From Anopheles merus (Eukaryota; Arthropoda; Insecta; Diptera; Culicidae), in assembly GCF_017562075.2 (NCBI RefSeq), contig NC_054085.1:29555656-29619655 (forward strand): a stretch of DNA of 64,000 bases, given 5' to 3'. Of the stretch, positions 13,109 through 25,800 are shown piece by piece. Made by a program: the position numbers and the translations under genes. Under the pieces are notes generated by a model. The model was not told the origin of the DNA. It saw nothing but the letters and a program-made list of their open reading frames with translations, and made no database searches. Each line of letters begins with the position of its first letter. Position 1 is the stretch's first letter.

Positions 13109-16100
13109 GCTGTGTCTTATAAAGGATGTGTCTTGTAATGACCCTTCCTTGTCGTCCACTTTCCATGTTGACTTGCTTTCCGTGCTGTGTGTTGGGGAAT
13201 TTTTTAATTTTAACGACTCCGCATAATAGCCCACTCTCTGACAACCGGTGGAATGCATAATCAACTTACACTCTGACCGGATGGAAAGGGAGGCGAAAAA
13301 TGTCCACGTCTACGAGCAGCTGGATCAGGATGGATGAATTATCTTACTGTTGCATCTTGTTCGCAAGTTAACAAATTGTAAAGCGTCGTGAAGCTACATT
13401 AATCTTATTTTAGTGTTTATTATGCGCATGTTAACTGTAGTATCCGGGTTGAGTTTATTTGAATTGAGCACTGGTTCTGGCATCGGTTGGCTCTAGAGCG
13501 ATGAAAACAAAAGATACTTAAGCCGTTATGTAAAAACAGGAACAAATAGGAAAAAAATAATTGAAACAAGTTATACAAAAATAATATAAATAATTATATA
13601 AATATCAAACCGTACACTAAACCATTTCTTTATTTTTTATGCTCTTGAATAGCACAGTGCAGAGATACACAAACGCCTCAGTGAAGAAATTGTATGGTTA
13701 CCATAGCAACATTTATTTACACCACAGCCAATCACGTTATACAACCACATTTAGCTGAATTTCCAAAGCTTTCGCAATCCACATTGAGTCCACCACAACC
13801 TTGGGCCCAACAAGTATCCAAAGCCATTCGTCGTCACCTTAAACACCACCATTGTGTCGTGTCGTGCAAAAAGCAATAAATCGTCCGCCCGACCGATTTC
13901 TATCACTATCGGCATCGCGTTCGTATGCCAATGTGCCATTAATTATCCCCAAAGAATCACTCACCGTCCTCGTGTCCAAAAGCCCAACTTCAACGGGGTA
14001 AGATTTTCATCACCATCATCAGCAAGCAAGTCTAGCTTCTTTTAATTTGCCCCTTTTCATTGCCTTCAATTCCGAATCACTGTGAAAGTCAAATGAAGTA
14101 CCTACTGTGCCTGCGTGGGACACTGCCGGAACCATTCCGACGTGAAATGAAAACGATGATTTAATTGGCTTGCACCGGCCGGGGAACCACAGTGGAACAG
14201 CAAAACAAAACCGAACCGAACTGGGGAATAGGGAAACTACCCCCCGCGAAAGACTAACCATTCACTGATAAATGGTTTGGGGGAACAACGTTTACTCCAA
14301 GCAATCGCTAGTGCCAGCACCAACACCTGAACGAAAGCTAAACCTGATCGCAGGAAACACTTTCGGCCGGGGGTAGTAAAATTAATGCGAAAATAAATGC
14401 TTAATTGTAGGTAGGTTTGACGAATGGATTCGTGTTTTGAGAGTGGTAGGATTTTGCCATTTCTTTTAATGGGTTTTGCCATCAAGCCATTGCAATACGT
14501 GGGCTTGCCTCAAAATGCCATCATTCCAAATATGTTTCTGGATAAGCTATGGTACGATACGAAGGAGTTGGTTTGGTAGTTGGTAGTTGGTAGAAAAGAA
14601 AACATGATCTCTTTGCTGTTATGAAAACAGAAACTGAAAATCGATGCAGATTTAGCTGGAAGCAGAATTTTGCTAGGTGGATGCGACCAGCAGCCGCGCA
14701 GCAGCTTTTGCGATGCATTTTCATAATAATAAAATTTTACGACCAATTCGGGAGTTCGCGCAGTAAGTGCACCACAGGGAGAAAAAGTATCATCTTACCC
14801 GTGTTAACTGTATGCATCTCTGGGATGCTGCATTTCCGGTGTGAGCAGATACTTCACCTAGCCGTACACTCGGCTAATCACCGAAATTGCTTACCAACAT
14901 GCCATTACCAGATGGCTGCGGGCCGCGGGAATGATCGAGAAGCTGGGAACAGGTTTACAATAAAGTTTCTTTACTGTTTTTAGAATATGGTTGTGGTACA
15001 ATTGTTCATCAATTTTCATTCGCACTTTGCAATAGCTTTGTCTAGAGTTCGCAGTTTTGCTGGCTCGAGAGTTGTGCTAGTCTTTCAGAAAAAGTTTAAA
15101 GCTTTATAATCAACCTAAAACAAAGTACAGAACACAGCCGTGCAAAAGTAAGACATCGGACCGTACCATTGGCAATGACACCATTCGACACCTTAGCAAT
15201 GCCATCAGATAAAATTGCATTCTGTCCCTGCCTTCCCATTGTCTGCCAAACCGCCCACCGAACGCCGTTTGCAGGGTTGGCATTATCCGACGATTAAGCA
15301 CTATTTTCATTCCCGTTTGCTCGCAAGTTTCCATACCTAAAGGAGCGTTCAGTAATCCCGTTCGCTGGTTAAGCTCTGGATAAAGGGTCCCGGGAATCGT
15401 TGCGAGCGTTTTTTTTTCTCCCTTCTTCAAAGGTGGAAATGGGGCGAAAGGCTAAGCCAAAACAAGGGGGGAAAAGTGCAATTCCCGCTTGCTAACTATC
15501 GTACCAGCTCTCATCCATTCTTTAGTATCAACCCTTTCAACGGCTTCCAAGCCAACAAGAGTCATGCTTGGGGTGAAGCTTACTGTTTCCTGTTACTTTC
15601 AACACTTCATTTCTGCGCTGGTATCCCTCCCCGAGGGACGCATATTATTCGAGGTTAGTTTCATTAAAATGTGTAGCTTTTGTGCTGTTTGCTGAACGGT
15701 CGTTTGTTCGTACTGGATTTGTCTTCCACCAGTGGGGCTACTCACGGTGTGTTGTTCCATTAGTGCGATCTTAGCGTTTACACTTTTTTGTTCTCCTCTT
15801 TTTTGTTTCTTCACCCTCGAACAACCGTTTTGCAACGCCCGACAATGCTTTCCTAGCGTCAGCTATGGCAAACAGTGTCGTTAAAATCTGTCACAAAATG
15901 AGTTCCTAACTTGAATGACTTTTTGTTTCGGTTGTACTTTGGATGGTTTTACTTTTGGCCGGTCACCGGCAATCATGAGCAATAAATGTCAAATAAAAAT
16001 TAAATTAATCGTTATGCAGTCTGCAAAGGATGTAAATTTGTATGTCTTTGTATTGTTGGCGTTTTTGAAGCACAGTTTTGGTACAGGATTTATGGTACGA

Positions 16101-16534
16101 GAGTGGTTGTACAGGGTTTTATGAAGAAAAGTTTTGCTTACCTGGCTCGATTAACCTTCATGTTGCGTTGATTGATTTCATTGTACTTTTGTAATAGTTT
16201 CATAACATAAAAGTATCATGTCGATGCTTCGTTTTCATTACACCCTTATAACCATTGGACGTAAAAACTTCGGAACGAATGAACGAATCATTTGACGGAG
16301 AACGTAAATGTCAAAATTCTTTCGTCATTTTTTTAAACCTTTTTAGCACAATAATCGCAAGCCTTCTTTAACGAAAAACGGGATAAAGTTACATTTCATC
16401 ATGTGACTTTTTTTCTCAAACAAGTAGAATCTTACTTAAAATCAAGAACACAATTAAAAATAACTGAAAATAACAGCTGTTTATAAAAAAACACTCAAAG
16501 CAACTATTTAATTATTCCCTTCGAAAATCTGCAA

Positions 16535-16665
16535 TGCCTCTTCTGTGGTCTAAGTAACTGAAAGACTATTCTTTACCACTATACCTACGTATAGGGGCAC
16601 GGTCCATTCGGGGCTTGAACCCATGATGGGCATAGTGTTAAGTCCTACGTGTACTACAAGATCGG
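16535..16665 (-). mobile_element. SINE200-like fragment, tRNA-related head, reverse orientation
   Basis: Read on the minus strand, this holds ATGGGTTCAAGCCCC, the same RNA polymerase III B-box word as in the full copy at 17.5 kb. It continues into GGACCGTGCC and TACGTAGG, also present in that copy in slightly changed form. Sequence beyond about 16570 is only loosely alignable, so the 3' end is decayed or truncated. The homology is clear from the shared words; the boundaries are approximate. Confidence 0.7.
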
Positions 16666-16714
16666 CTTCAGTTAAAGGGAAAGTAAAATTGACCCTTAAA
16701 AACGTTATTTACGA

Positions 16715-16850
16715 AGCAATGCGGCCTGCGAACTGAAAAGTCCGTCCCCCTGTAGCAAGAACTGACTATCCGACTGTGGGCTACTTAATAAGTCTGGAAA
16801 CCCTGTACAAGCCGGCATCAGGTCGTTACGCCAATAAGAAGAAGAAGAAG
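16715..16850 (+). mobile_element. SINE200-like 3' fragment with (AAG)n tail
   Basis: Shared with the full element at 17.5 kb are GACTATCC followed by a G-rich stretch, then TTAATAAGTC (AATAAGTC in the full copy), and GCCGGCATC..GGTCGTTACGCCAA, a diverged match to GACCGACATCGGTTGTTGAGCCAA. It ends in four AAG units at 16838-16850, the tail type I associate with this family. The tRNA-related head is missing. It lies about 50 bp from an oppositely oriented head fragment, so the pair may be one rearranged element or a nested insertion. Confidence 0.7.
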
Positions 16851-16859
16851 TACGTAAGA

Positions 16860-17450
16860 ATTTATAATGTTTTGGTGCCCTAGATGGCATTTGGATGTAA
16901 ACTCTTACCAGTATATGGGGAGTGTTTATATTTGAGTGTTGTGTTTGAGAGTATTTAATTAAAATAATGAAATATCTAATAGCTATGAATAGCTAAAACC
17001 CCTGTAGTCTGTCTCTGGATTAGAAGAAAGAGTGGTTTAATGTCATTCCCTGCGTTGCGATTGAAAGAATTGCATCATTTGGGAGTCCTCGGCACGATCA
17101 ATTTAAGCCGCTCTCTCTCTCTTTTATCCTTCATCTACGGCGCTCTCTGTCGACTTCAAAAGAAAGCCAGCCGTACAATCTAATCGACTGTTAATATGTA
17201 AGTTTTTTAATTGATTGACATATACTATCAAACGAACAGTATAACGAAAGAAAAGTATAACACTTTCTAATGTGTCTTCTTTTCCTAATTGAATGACGAT
17301 AAAAAACTAACAAATTTGCAATAAGTTTTAAAAACATAGCTGAACTAGCTGTTTACAATACCTGCAATTTCATTAAGCGCAAAATGCAATAAACATGTGA
17401 CCTCAAAAAAACACTATAACTAGATACAATTTTTTTTTTTGCATATCAAT
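16860..17450. other. A+T-rich spacer between SINE copies
   Basis: No gene, splice pair or repeat of note apart from a short CT run at 17110-17122 and a T10 run ending at 17440, just upstream of the SINE target site. T-rich tracts are typical entry points for elements mobilised by LINE-type machinery. Confidence 0.5.
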
Positions 17451-17461
17451 ACACATCTGCA
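17451..17461. repeat. target-site duplication, left copy
   Basis: ACACATCTGCA lies directly before the SINE head and is repeated without change at 17678-17688 after its poly(A) tail. A perfect duplication indicates a comparatively young insertion. Confidence 0.85.
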
Positions 17462-17677
17462 TCTTTAGCCGGTCTCATGGTACAGTCGTCAACTCGTACG
17501 ACTTAATAACATGCCCGGCATGGGTTCAAGCCCCAAACAGACCGTGCCGCCATACATAGGACGGACTATCCTACTATGGGGGGAAATCAATAAGTCACTG
17601 AAAGCCAACCCCACAAGTGGGTTGGTAGGCCTTGACCGACATCGGTTGTTGAGCCAAAAAAAAAAAAAAAAAAAGAA
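17462..17677 (+). mobile_element. SINE200: full-length SINE200-like retroelement with intact target-site duplication
   Basis: This is a non-autonomous retroelement of about 216 bp, transcribed by RNA polymerase III and copied by a partner LINE's machinery. The tRNA-derived head has an A box, TGGTACAGTCGTC (17478-17490), and a B box, GGGTTCAAGCCCC (17522-17534), at tRNA-like spacing. The body reads GACCGTGCCGCCATAC..CAATAAGTCACTGAAAGCC, and the tail is A19 (17656-17674). It is flanked by a perfect 11-bp direct repeat, ACACATCTGCA, at 17451-17461 and 17678-17688. The tail is poly(A) rather than the (AAG)n seen in the nearby copy. The family name is recalled, not searched. Confidence 0.85.
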
Positions 17678-17688
17678 ACACATCTGCA
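17678..17688. repeat. target-site duplication, right copy
   Basis: ACACATCTGCA directly after the A-rich tail of the SINE, identical to 17451-17461. Confidence 0.85.
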
Positions 17689-19804
17689 CTTTTCTCACGC
17701 ATGTCTAAAAACCATCTTGAACCCTTTTTCATTTATAACACTAGTATAGGGTTTACAATTTTTTGTCCCACTCAGCCGCATCACAGGCAGTTCATCACGC
17801 ACCGACCGTATAAACCACGGAATGCTGCTAACTGATATGCACACTAAATAACAAATTCCACTCACGTGCGGCCATAACCTAACGTACAAGAAAAGAAGAA
17901 AAAAAAACTCCACGTGCCGCTACTGTTATCGTTTCCTGTTTTACAGAAGAAAGGTAGGTTTACAATGTACACACAAAAAATACACCTGACGGGCGAAAGA
18001 CTTTACATTCCCGCAGAACCGAACGTACCTGCTCAAACCTGCTTGCATGGTGTTGCAGCGCCACACACAGCCCAGCATCATACACTCGCCAGCGCTTAAA
18101 ACACCCTAAATAGACAAAGGAATGTGCTCATGAACGCATTCAACGAGGTGGAGCGTTGTTTTTTTTTTGCTGTGCCACTGACCCTCTCGTTTGCGTCTTT
18201 TCAAACTCTTCACCTAGCTAAGCGTATTGGTTTCTATTGCATATTTCCACTACACACAATGCAGCGAGAGTGTTCATGCTTTATATGGTTGCGGCCTTGA
18301 GTCTGCTTTCTTTTCAGGTACCTTTTTAAGTTCGGTGCTCCCAGCGCGTGATGTTTTACAGACCTTCTACACCCGAGTGCAAGCGCTCAAAAAAAGGCGT
18401 GGAAAGCAAGAAGGAAGTTTTGATGCCCTTGTATCGCATCGTCTACGCAGCGCAGGCATTCAGCGCAATGCAAGGATAATGGAAAAGCTTTTGCGTTGCC
18501 GTTTTGCAGTGTGTGTGGCTGATGATAGCCACACGGTTTATTCACTCAGTTTCACCGTTCGCGCTTAAATCCACGCGATTGCACATTGGCAAAGCATTCT
18601 CCGGTTGGTATGAGCTTCAGAGGAATATATGAAGTTTGCCTTAAAATACCTACCTTTATTATGCTTAAGGTATGAGCTATGCCATTTAGCAGGAACAAAA
18701 AAAAAGAAGAGCTATCAGCTATCCTGTTCGCCGTCAGATAATGTTTTCATTCGTTCTTCCATTGCTTCTTTACTGATCGTATTGGAGTATTGGATCTGTG
18801 AAATGAGTTGAAACACTCTTAAATTAAATGATATATTGCTTTGTTGGAATTATGTCTGCATGGTTTGACAAAAATATGCCAAATTTTTTTTGATTAATTG
18901 TAGAACATTGCAACACAAAACGGCTGAGACCGAAAGTCTGATGAAAATTTGATTTTAAAAGCAATAAGTTTTTATGTTTTAAAATTAAGAATGTTTCCTA
19001 TTGCTTAAGCAAGAAAATAAATAAAAAAAACACTCTTTGAAAGCCAAACAAAAAGAAAACACTTTTCAAAATCCATCCTTCTTTTATCAGACTATCACAC
19101 ATCGGTTACGCCTAAATCGCTTGATCCCGTTTTTATGACAGCACGCTAACACACTGGATGCTCAGTAGTAGCCAGAGCTGAGCTCCCCGTACCGATGCAA
19201 CGATAAACGCTAATAATAGGTTGTAGTATCATAATACTGACACTTTCGCACACACACCATTTATGAGGAGCGCGCTGCGAGGGAGCGCACAAACAAAAAA
19301 CCCGGCCGAAATCAGCGTCGGATGCGCCAAAGCTCTGGATGAGCGTTTGGTACGATTTAAATCCATTTTCACACCCAGCCTTCCATTCGGCAAAGGTAAA
19401 AGCGCTATTTCAGTTGAAGTTTTTTCACCCCCTTTTCTTTCCTATCTTGCCGTTGCGTCCTTATGAAAATAGCCAGCTGCGTCGGGAGGGAGGCTTCTTT
19501 TCGTGCCCGGCGTAGATGCAGAGACACAAAAGCAAAAAAGTGTAAACCCCAAGCATTGGTGCCGAAAAGCAAAAGGCGTGTGGTTTTTCTCTCACCGCCA
19601 GCATGAGCACCGACCGCAAGGGGTGGCACGATGTCCCCGCAGCTGTTGAGCACGACGAACGAACCCACAGCAGAAAAAGCGAGCTAAATTTGCTGCCGTA
19701 CTAAAATGCGTTAATCCTCTTACAAAGGTAAGATGGCCATTATGCTGCGACGGTGGCAGTGGAGTGTTTGGGGTTTGTTGTACTTTGGTGTGTGGGTTTT
19801 TTTT

Positions 19805-19823
19805 GTGTGTGTGTGTGTGTGTG
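19805..19823. repeat. (GT)n microsatellite
   Basis: Nine GT units preceded by a T-run (19797-19804). It makes the overlapping + frame read as an artificial Cys/Val repeat. Confidence 0.9.
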
Positions 19824-21795
19824 GAATGCTTTTGACATTTTTAAGGATTCTGGCCAGCGAGATCCATCCCTATTTTCCGTCGGCAGTAAAGCAGCTGGAC
19901 ACGTGGGGCTTGTTTTTGTTTCCCCCTTGCTACGCCATGCTCTGCCGTTTGGGTTTGTGTGGTGGAGCACAATTGCAGGGCAAGCTGGTGCACATAGGGA
20001 TTTTACCCTTCACGGAATGGACTTTTGCTGAGCGTTTGTTGGAGTATGCTTCGTTTGTTTAATTGAAATTCGTTGAAGAACAGAGACGTTTTCTTATGAG
20101 TATCAATTCAAACATGTATTGCACTTTCAATCTTTTCGCAAAATGTATGACATTATGGCATTGCCTAACTGCAAATAAACGTCGGAACAACTGGTTTAAT
20201 ATCAATAATTAAAGATGAATCAAATTCTTTTAACGTACTAGTAACTTTACCATATTTAAAGCTTTACTTTATTCTTCCAAACCGGAGTAATTCTAATGAT
20301 TTATCAATTTATTTAAACCTGAAATGCTTTAAAGTATTCGACGATTGTTCGATTGTACAGCACGTACGAATGCTTTGTCATGTGACGGTATGTGAATCTT
20401 TAATTATCCGGCGCAGATCTGTCTCGATATAAGATAAACACAAAATTTCATTAGTCATTTCCTTTCCTCTACAAGAGACGCTCCTTAGCGAAAGTGAGTC
20501 GTGCAAAGAAGGCAAATGTCATGATCACACATGACGAAAGCACCACAGGAATGGCACCGTTGAAACTTCCTTCAATCGGGTTAATTCTTGATTCCAGATG
20601 ACGGAAGTAGCGTTTTCGGTGCCAATTAGCAGGGTTACGTACACACGACAGGTTAATTCGCGTCTTCCTCCGCCATTTCCGGGCTATCATCGGATGAAAA
20701 GTGAAAACTCGTATTCTGCATTCTCATTTATGAGCTTCCACCGTTGCGGTTGTATACTTTTTGCGCTCTCGACCCTCACCCCAAATGGTAAGACCTTTAA
20801 CCCTTTACACAGGAGAGGGACACATCCTTAAAGAAATGTGTCATGATGTAAAGAAAGGGTACATTTCCCCCTTTGCCACGTTTGTTTCGCATGCTTCTGC
20901 TGGTTATGTGTCGGTACCGAGAATGGGGGAAAACATGACAGCAGCTAGTTCCTTTGTACCTGAAACCCCCAAAAAGCACGCTACTCTTTTGGCAGGAAGA
21001 GCTGAAAAGGAGCTCAATACCTTCTGGGGTAGAACGATGTACACGATGCACGGGCGTGTTGTTTCGTCGTCTTGCCTTGCCGTGTGGCGTGGATCATCAC
21101 GAAAGCATGAAACCGGCCAAGCAACGCAAAGGATAACAACGACAAAGAACAGCACTATTTCGCTACACAGCACTGGCGCAAAGCTACATCTGCCGGGTTT
21201 GGTTGAGCGTTAAAGTAGTTTCACCTTGTCGCCCACACCAAGACCCCGTCCGCGCTCTGTCAATCGTTGAGCTTTGACAGTTTGCAGTGCCGTTTTCGTA
21301 CAGCGAACGCTGCAAAATTGTGATACATACACCGCCTGACACTCGATACGTTCCGCCGACGGGCTGATTGCATCGTTCGCTTCCGAAGAAGAAACGAAAC
21401 TTCTAAAGCGCTGGAGAAAACTGCTCCCGTCGGTGCGCCGGAAAGAACTTCATTAACTGACCTTCTTGGGGGATGGGGGACGCTCAACGACGATGTAATG
21501 ACGATAATGAAGAGATGAAAGCCTGGCAGAGCGACAATCTTCCTGCACAGTCTGCAAAGGACGGGAGCAAAGAAGACGTGCCCGTACTACTGCCAACCGT
21601 ACCAACTCATGCCGGTGTTGCCGGATCGGTGCATTTCCGTGTCCCCAAAACACAGACCAAAACTCTGGTCTGGCAGAGGCGCTTGTGAAACGTGATGATT
21701 ATAATGCTTGTCCCGGAGGGCACGCTTCTGCTGAGCATCGGTGCAACGGTGGCACGAGAAAAGATCAACCAAGCAGGCCGGAAAGTCTTTCACCG

Positions 21796-21820
21796 ACACA
21801 CACACACACACACACACACA
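21796..21820. repeat. (AC)n microsatellite
   Basis: Twelve AC units flanked by CACCG and GACTCACC. No gene is nearby. Confidence 0.9.
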
Positions 21821-22789
21821 GACTCACCAGCAGGGTACGCGACTGAGTGATGCAATTTTTGGTGCCACATTATCGCTCCCGGGAGGTCGTCAGTGTGCCA
21901 TGCCCTCGGGTGCTGTCGATTCTAAATGATCAAAAATTGGTTTGTGCCTCTTTGCGCCCCTGAGGGAGCACAAAAATGAACCGGCTACAGTTGACGCGCT
22001 TTGAAAGCTCGCTTGACACTTAACGTCATGGTGAAGGTTGTAGAGGAAGATGTTAGTTGCAAAGAGCGCTAGTGTTCAGAGACAAGAGTTAATAGGAAAC
22101 TACTTTCAATAACATGTTTTAGGGGTATTTTTTTCTACACTACATCATACATATTATACCATACGATCTTATCGCCGTTCAACTTTTGAAGAAGTAGTTG
22201 ACATCAAATTAATATTTTATCCTAATGTGTCACTGTGCGCGGCACAAAAAATGTCATATAATTTCATCTCATATCATTTACTGCACTTTATATCTGGACA
22301 AACAATATTCCAAAAAGATACAAATATGTTTATACTTTTGAGCTAAAACATACAATTCCCTCGTGGTATTACATATCTTGCCTCTTCCTGAAGCTGTCAA
22401 CCACAAAGAAGCCCTGGAAACAGGCAAAGCTTGAGACCTTTATTCTAAAACACAGTGAGTACACTCTGTACTCCGCGCTACAGCAGCGAAAAGGCATGTA
22501 ATATCTCAAACATTTTAATTGTAATCCCATGGGTAGTATAAGTTTTATGTGAAAATGCTGTTAAACCTCCCCAAACAACGCGTCACGTGCTTCAGCCACT
22601 TGGGCACATTAGCATTATGATCGTTGCGTGCATTGTAAGAGTAGGAGAGGAACCGATGTACAAACTGCTCCCATTTCCGTTGCTGAGATTCTCGCGACAT
22701 CTTCCATGGAACGAAGTTGGCTTGTCATCGAAAAAACAATCAGTGAACATTAAAAACGGAAGGCATCTTGTTGGTGTGAACTTCTCCCC

Positions 22790-22804
22790 CTCTCTCTCTC
22801 TCTC
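22790..22804. repeat. (CT)n microsatellite
   Basis: Seven CT units, continuing as an imperfect pyrimidine tract to about 22855. Confidence 0.85.
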
Positions 22805-25800
22805 TTGCTCTTTCTCTGTCGCTCATCCTTTCATTCTTTTCACGCTGTAAAACAGCAACCACGAGTGGTACCAGTGTCCTGGGAGAAGGCAGATACGGCT
22901 TACGATTTGACGGGCGCTAGAAAGTGTCAAACTTTTGCAATAAGCATCGTTCGTTTGTCGAGCGCTTTCAGGGTGCTAACCTTTTACAAGACTTGTGAGA
23001 GTGGTGGCGTAATGAAAAAATAAATATTTCTTTTGACGATTGGTCTTGTAAGGTGTCTGAAGTTAATACTGTGATGTATTCTGTGGAACGTGTAGTATAA
23101 AGTTTGTAATTTCTTTTTTTAAGTAATAAATGTTTCTATTGCTTGTAATGCAATTACTTGAAGTCTGTTGCGTTTCACACTAACATTTTGTATTGAAATT
23201 TTGCATTGAGTTAAATATTATTCATAGATAACAAAATGCTGTAGTTTTTGTTAAGTACTGGGCGTCTCCATCGTTTTGATTTAGAAGAAAATGATATCAA
23301 CATTTTCCATGTTTATCCAGGAGTGGGCAAGCAACAGTTTGTAACGTATTGTAATCTTCTTACTCGTTTCCACTGTTTACTGGCCCAACATTGCCCTTCT
23401 GGGACAATTATTATGCAAAATGGCAATAAATGTGCCCGGTAAGGATTTGACCTTAATGACGTTCGCACCTGTTGCCCCGTACAGTATGTCCTGCATGTCC
23501 GACACAGTGGCAGCAGATGCCCGATGTGCTCCTCTTGGGATCAATTATAGACTGGTCTTGCCACTAGTCGAGCCACGGTTTTCGGAGCCTTTGCCTTATG
23601 GGCCAGTCAACCGACACGGTCCATCCATGGCTCTCTGTTGTCATGCTATTTGCTGGCCAAACAAAGCCAATGCCATTTCGGTTTCAAGCAAACACACGAA
23701 CCTTCACACAAATGTTGTCACCACAGAACCAACCTGTCTAGCATACTCAGACCAGCACTTCGGTGGGATGATTTTTATGTCATCACTTGTTGACATTTTT
23801 GTGTGAGTGTATGTGTTTTTTTTTGTCCCACTTTGCGGTCGCTATCCAGCGTTCGGTTGTGTATAAGAGAAATTTTTAATTCAAAACCGCGAAAAATCCA
23901 CACATCAATCTGTGACGGGTCCATTTTTGTCCACCCTAGAGGACTATCGATTGGAGTAGGATTTGAAGGGCGAAGTGTGTTTGTGTGTGTATATTTATCC
24001 ATTGGAAATATTTGTCAACGTCAACGTGCTATCGATTTTGACAGGTTTGGTTCAGTGTTTCGCTCGGCACAGCCGACTACTTGATTATTCTGAATGGAGT
24101 CTATTTTTGTTGCTATAGCAGTAGACATGAGAAGAGTGCGGTATGACCGTGACGAATGACAATCAGTGGATGTACATATAGTTTAAATTATTTGAATAAA
24201 ATAATCTTTTCGACAGTCTTTTAGATCTAATGAAGCCTCTCCCTTAAGTACGTATCCAGATTCCCAACAATGCTCTATTTATGCTAATAGATGTTCACCC
24301 AATCTATGGGATTTGTGTATGCTTCTGAAAAATCCGTTTCAAAGCATAACGAGACAAAATGTGCATTACTGTTCCCCAAAAAAACAAGACAATACGCCAT
24401 GCACTAAAACAGTGTGCACAAAACTGTCCAAAATGACTAACGAATTGACTCCATCCAGTCGCCCGATCCCGTGCACGTTCCTCGACTTACGGTACGCTAA
24501 ATTGTGTATCGAAAGTGTCAATCTAGACAAAACTCCGGCAGGACACAAGCAGTTGGAAAACAATTTGCCAATGCTCGTTGACCAGCCATTCGGTGTCGAG
24601 GGAAGGATGCACAGGACATACTTATGCGCAGACAATGCACAACTACCCAACTCTTTGGACGGAGCAGGTTCTATATCCGGTTTGGTGATGGCGATTTCCT
24701 TTCCAGCACGAAACTGTTCGTTTGTGAGAAAATCCTGTGTGGGTGTTTTTTTTTTGCTTTACCAAACAAACACGAACAGGGGATTGGGAGGCCATACAAA
24801 ATGGTTCCGTTTAAAGAAGTTTATTCTTTAAACCGGCAACACGGGTCTTACCTTAAGTGTCAACCCATGTGCTTGTGTGTTTACATACACGTTCACCTAG
24901 CTCTTTCACGTGTATGTGTGTGTCGTGCAGAGCAATGTCTTGCAAAGGACGTGCTTCAGTTTACCTTGCCATCCTTTTTCTTCGTGCATCTTCCAATTAC
25001 CAGAGTTACACATGACGGGATGAATCTGAGCTCAATTTATTTTTGCATCCTTGCACACGTTGGTGGCGTTGGTGGCGAAACGTTCCTCCCCTACCCACCC
25101 CGCCCAAGGTGCACCCGCTTGGGGCAGGTTTATCGAATTTAAAACGTCAGTTTCACTTATGCACCGGCGTTGGGGTGGGAAGCTACTGTCACTACTCCGG
25201 TTCCGTAGGGCCCCTTAGAAAATCCGGGTGAAAAACGTACAAGGATGACATTTTTGCCTTCGGTTACTCAACTTTGTGTCCCTTTTGCGATGCCAAAATG
25301 TTGCAGGCAGTGATAAAATTTTCATGATTCTTCCTATCCTTTCTCCCCGGTCCCGGTAGAATTTGGGGTTGAATTTTTGGCTTGTCGTAGCTGATTTTCT
25401 AACAGCGTTTTTGGGGTGGAATTGGGATTGTGCATTGGGAAAGGACTATTTTTTTTAAAGATGGTTAAATCATTTCACTCCACAATCTAAAATGGGTTGA
25501 AAGTTAGCGATAGAAAAATGAGGCACAAAGTTTCATGCTAATTTGCCATGTTTGTCGGAGTCGATGCATAACGGAAATCTGTTAGTTATTTTTCTTCCTT
25601 GTCTATTTTCGTTCCACTCAAAAACATAATGTTTGCCCTTCATGTGAATCTATTCATTGCTACACATTCAATCAGCATCGTAAAACATGACCACTTAAAT
25701 GTACCACAACTTGCTGTCAATTATTCTAAGAACTCAACCCTTTCAATATAGAACATATCCATTTCCATAAATATTTTTTTGGGTTAAGGATCGATAGATA

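Larger units (their letters stand above)
5850..16530. other. long intergenic or intronic stretch without a supported gene
   Basis: A+T-rich and G+C-richer blocks alternate. The richer blocks lie around 6180-6600, 8020-8530, 9180-9890, 10080-10860, 11380-12690 and 15100-15480. Open frames of 100-190 codons occur inside several of them on both strands (for example 8023-8601), but none carries a domain, a signal peptide or consistent splice borders. Donor-like words occur singly at 7045 and 14759. I annotate no gene here. Confidence 0.4.

Noticed and set aside
19733..20062. 109-codon frame with a strongly hydrophobic, Cys/Val-rich start
   Set aside because: The hydrophobic part is produced by the (GT)n repeat; without it the frame has no features.
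24313..24831. 172-codon + frame
   Set aside because: No recognised motif; an overlapping + frame and a minus frame of similar quality cover the same DNA. Likely chance.
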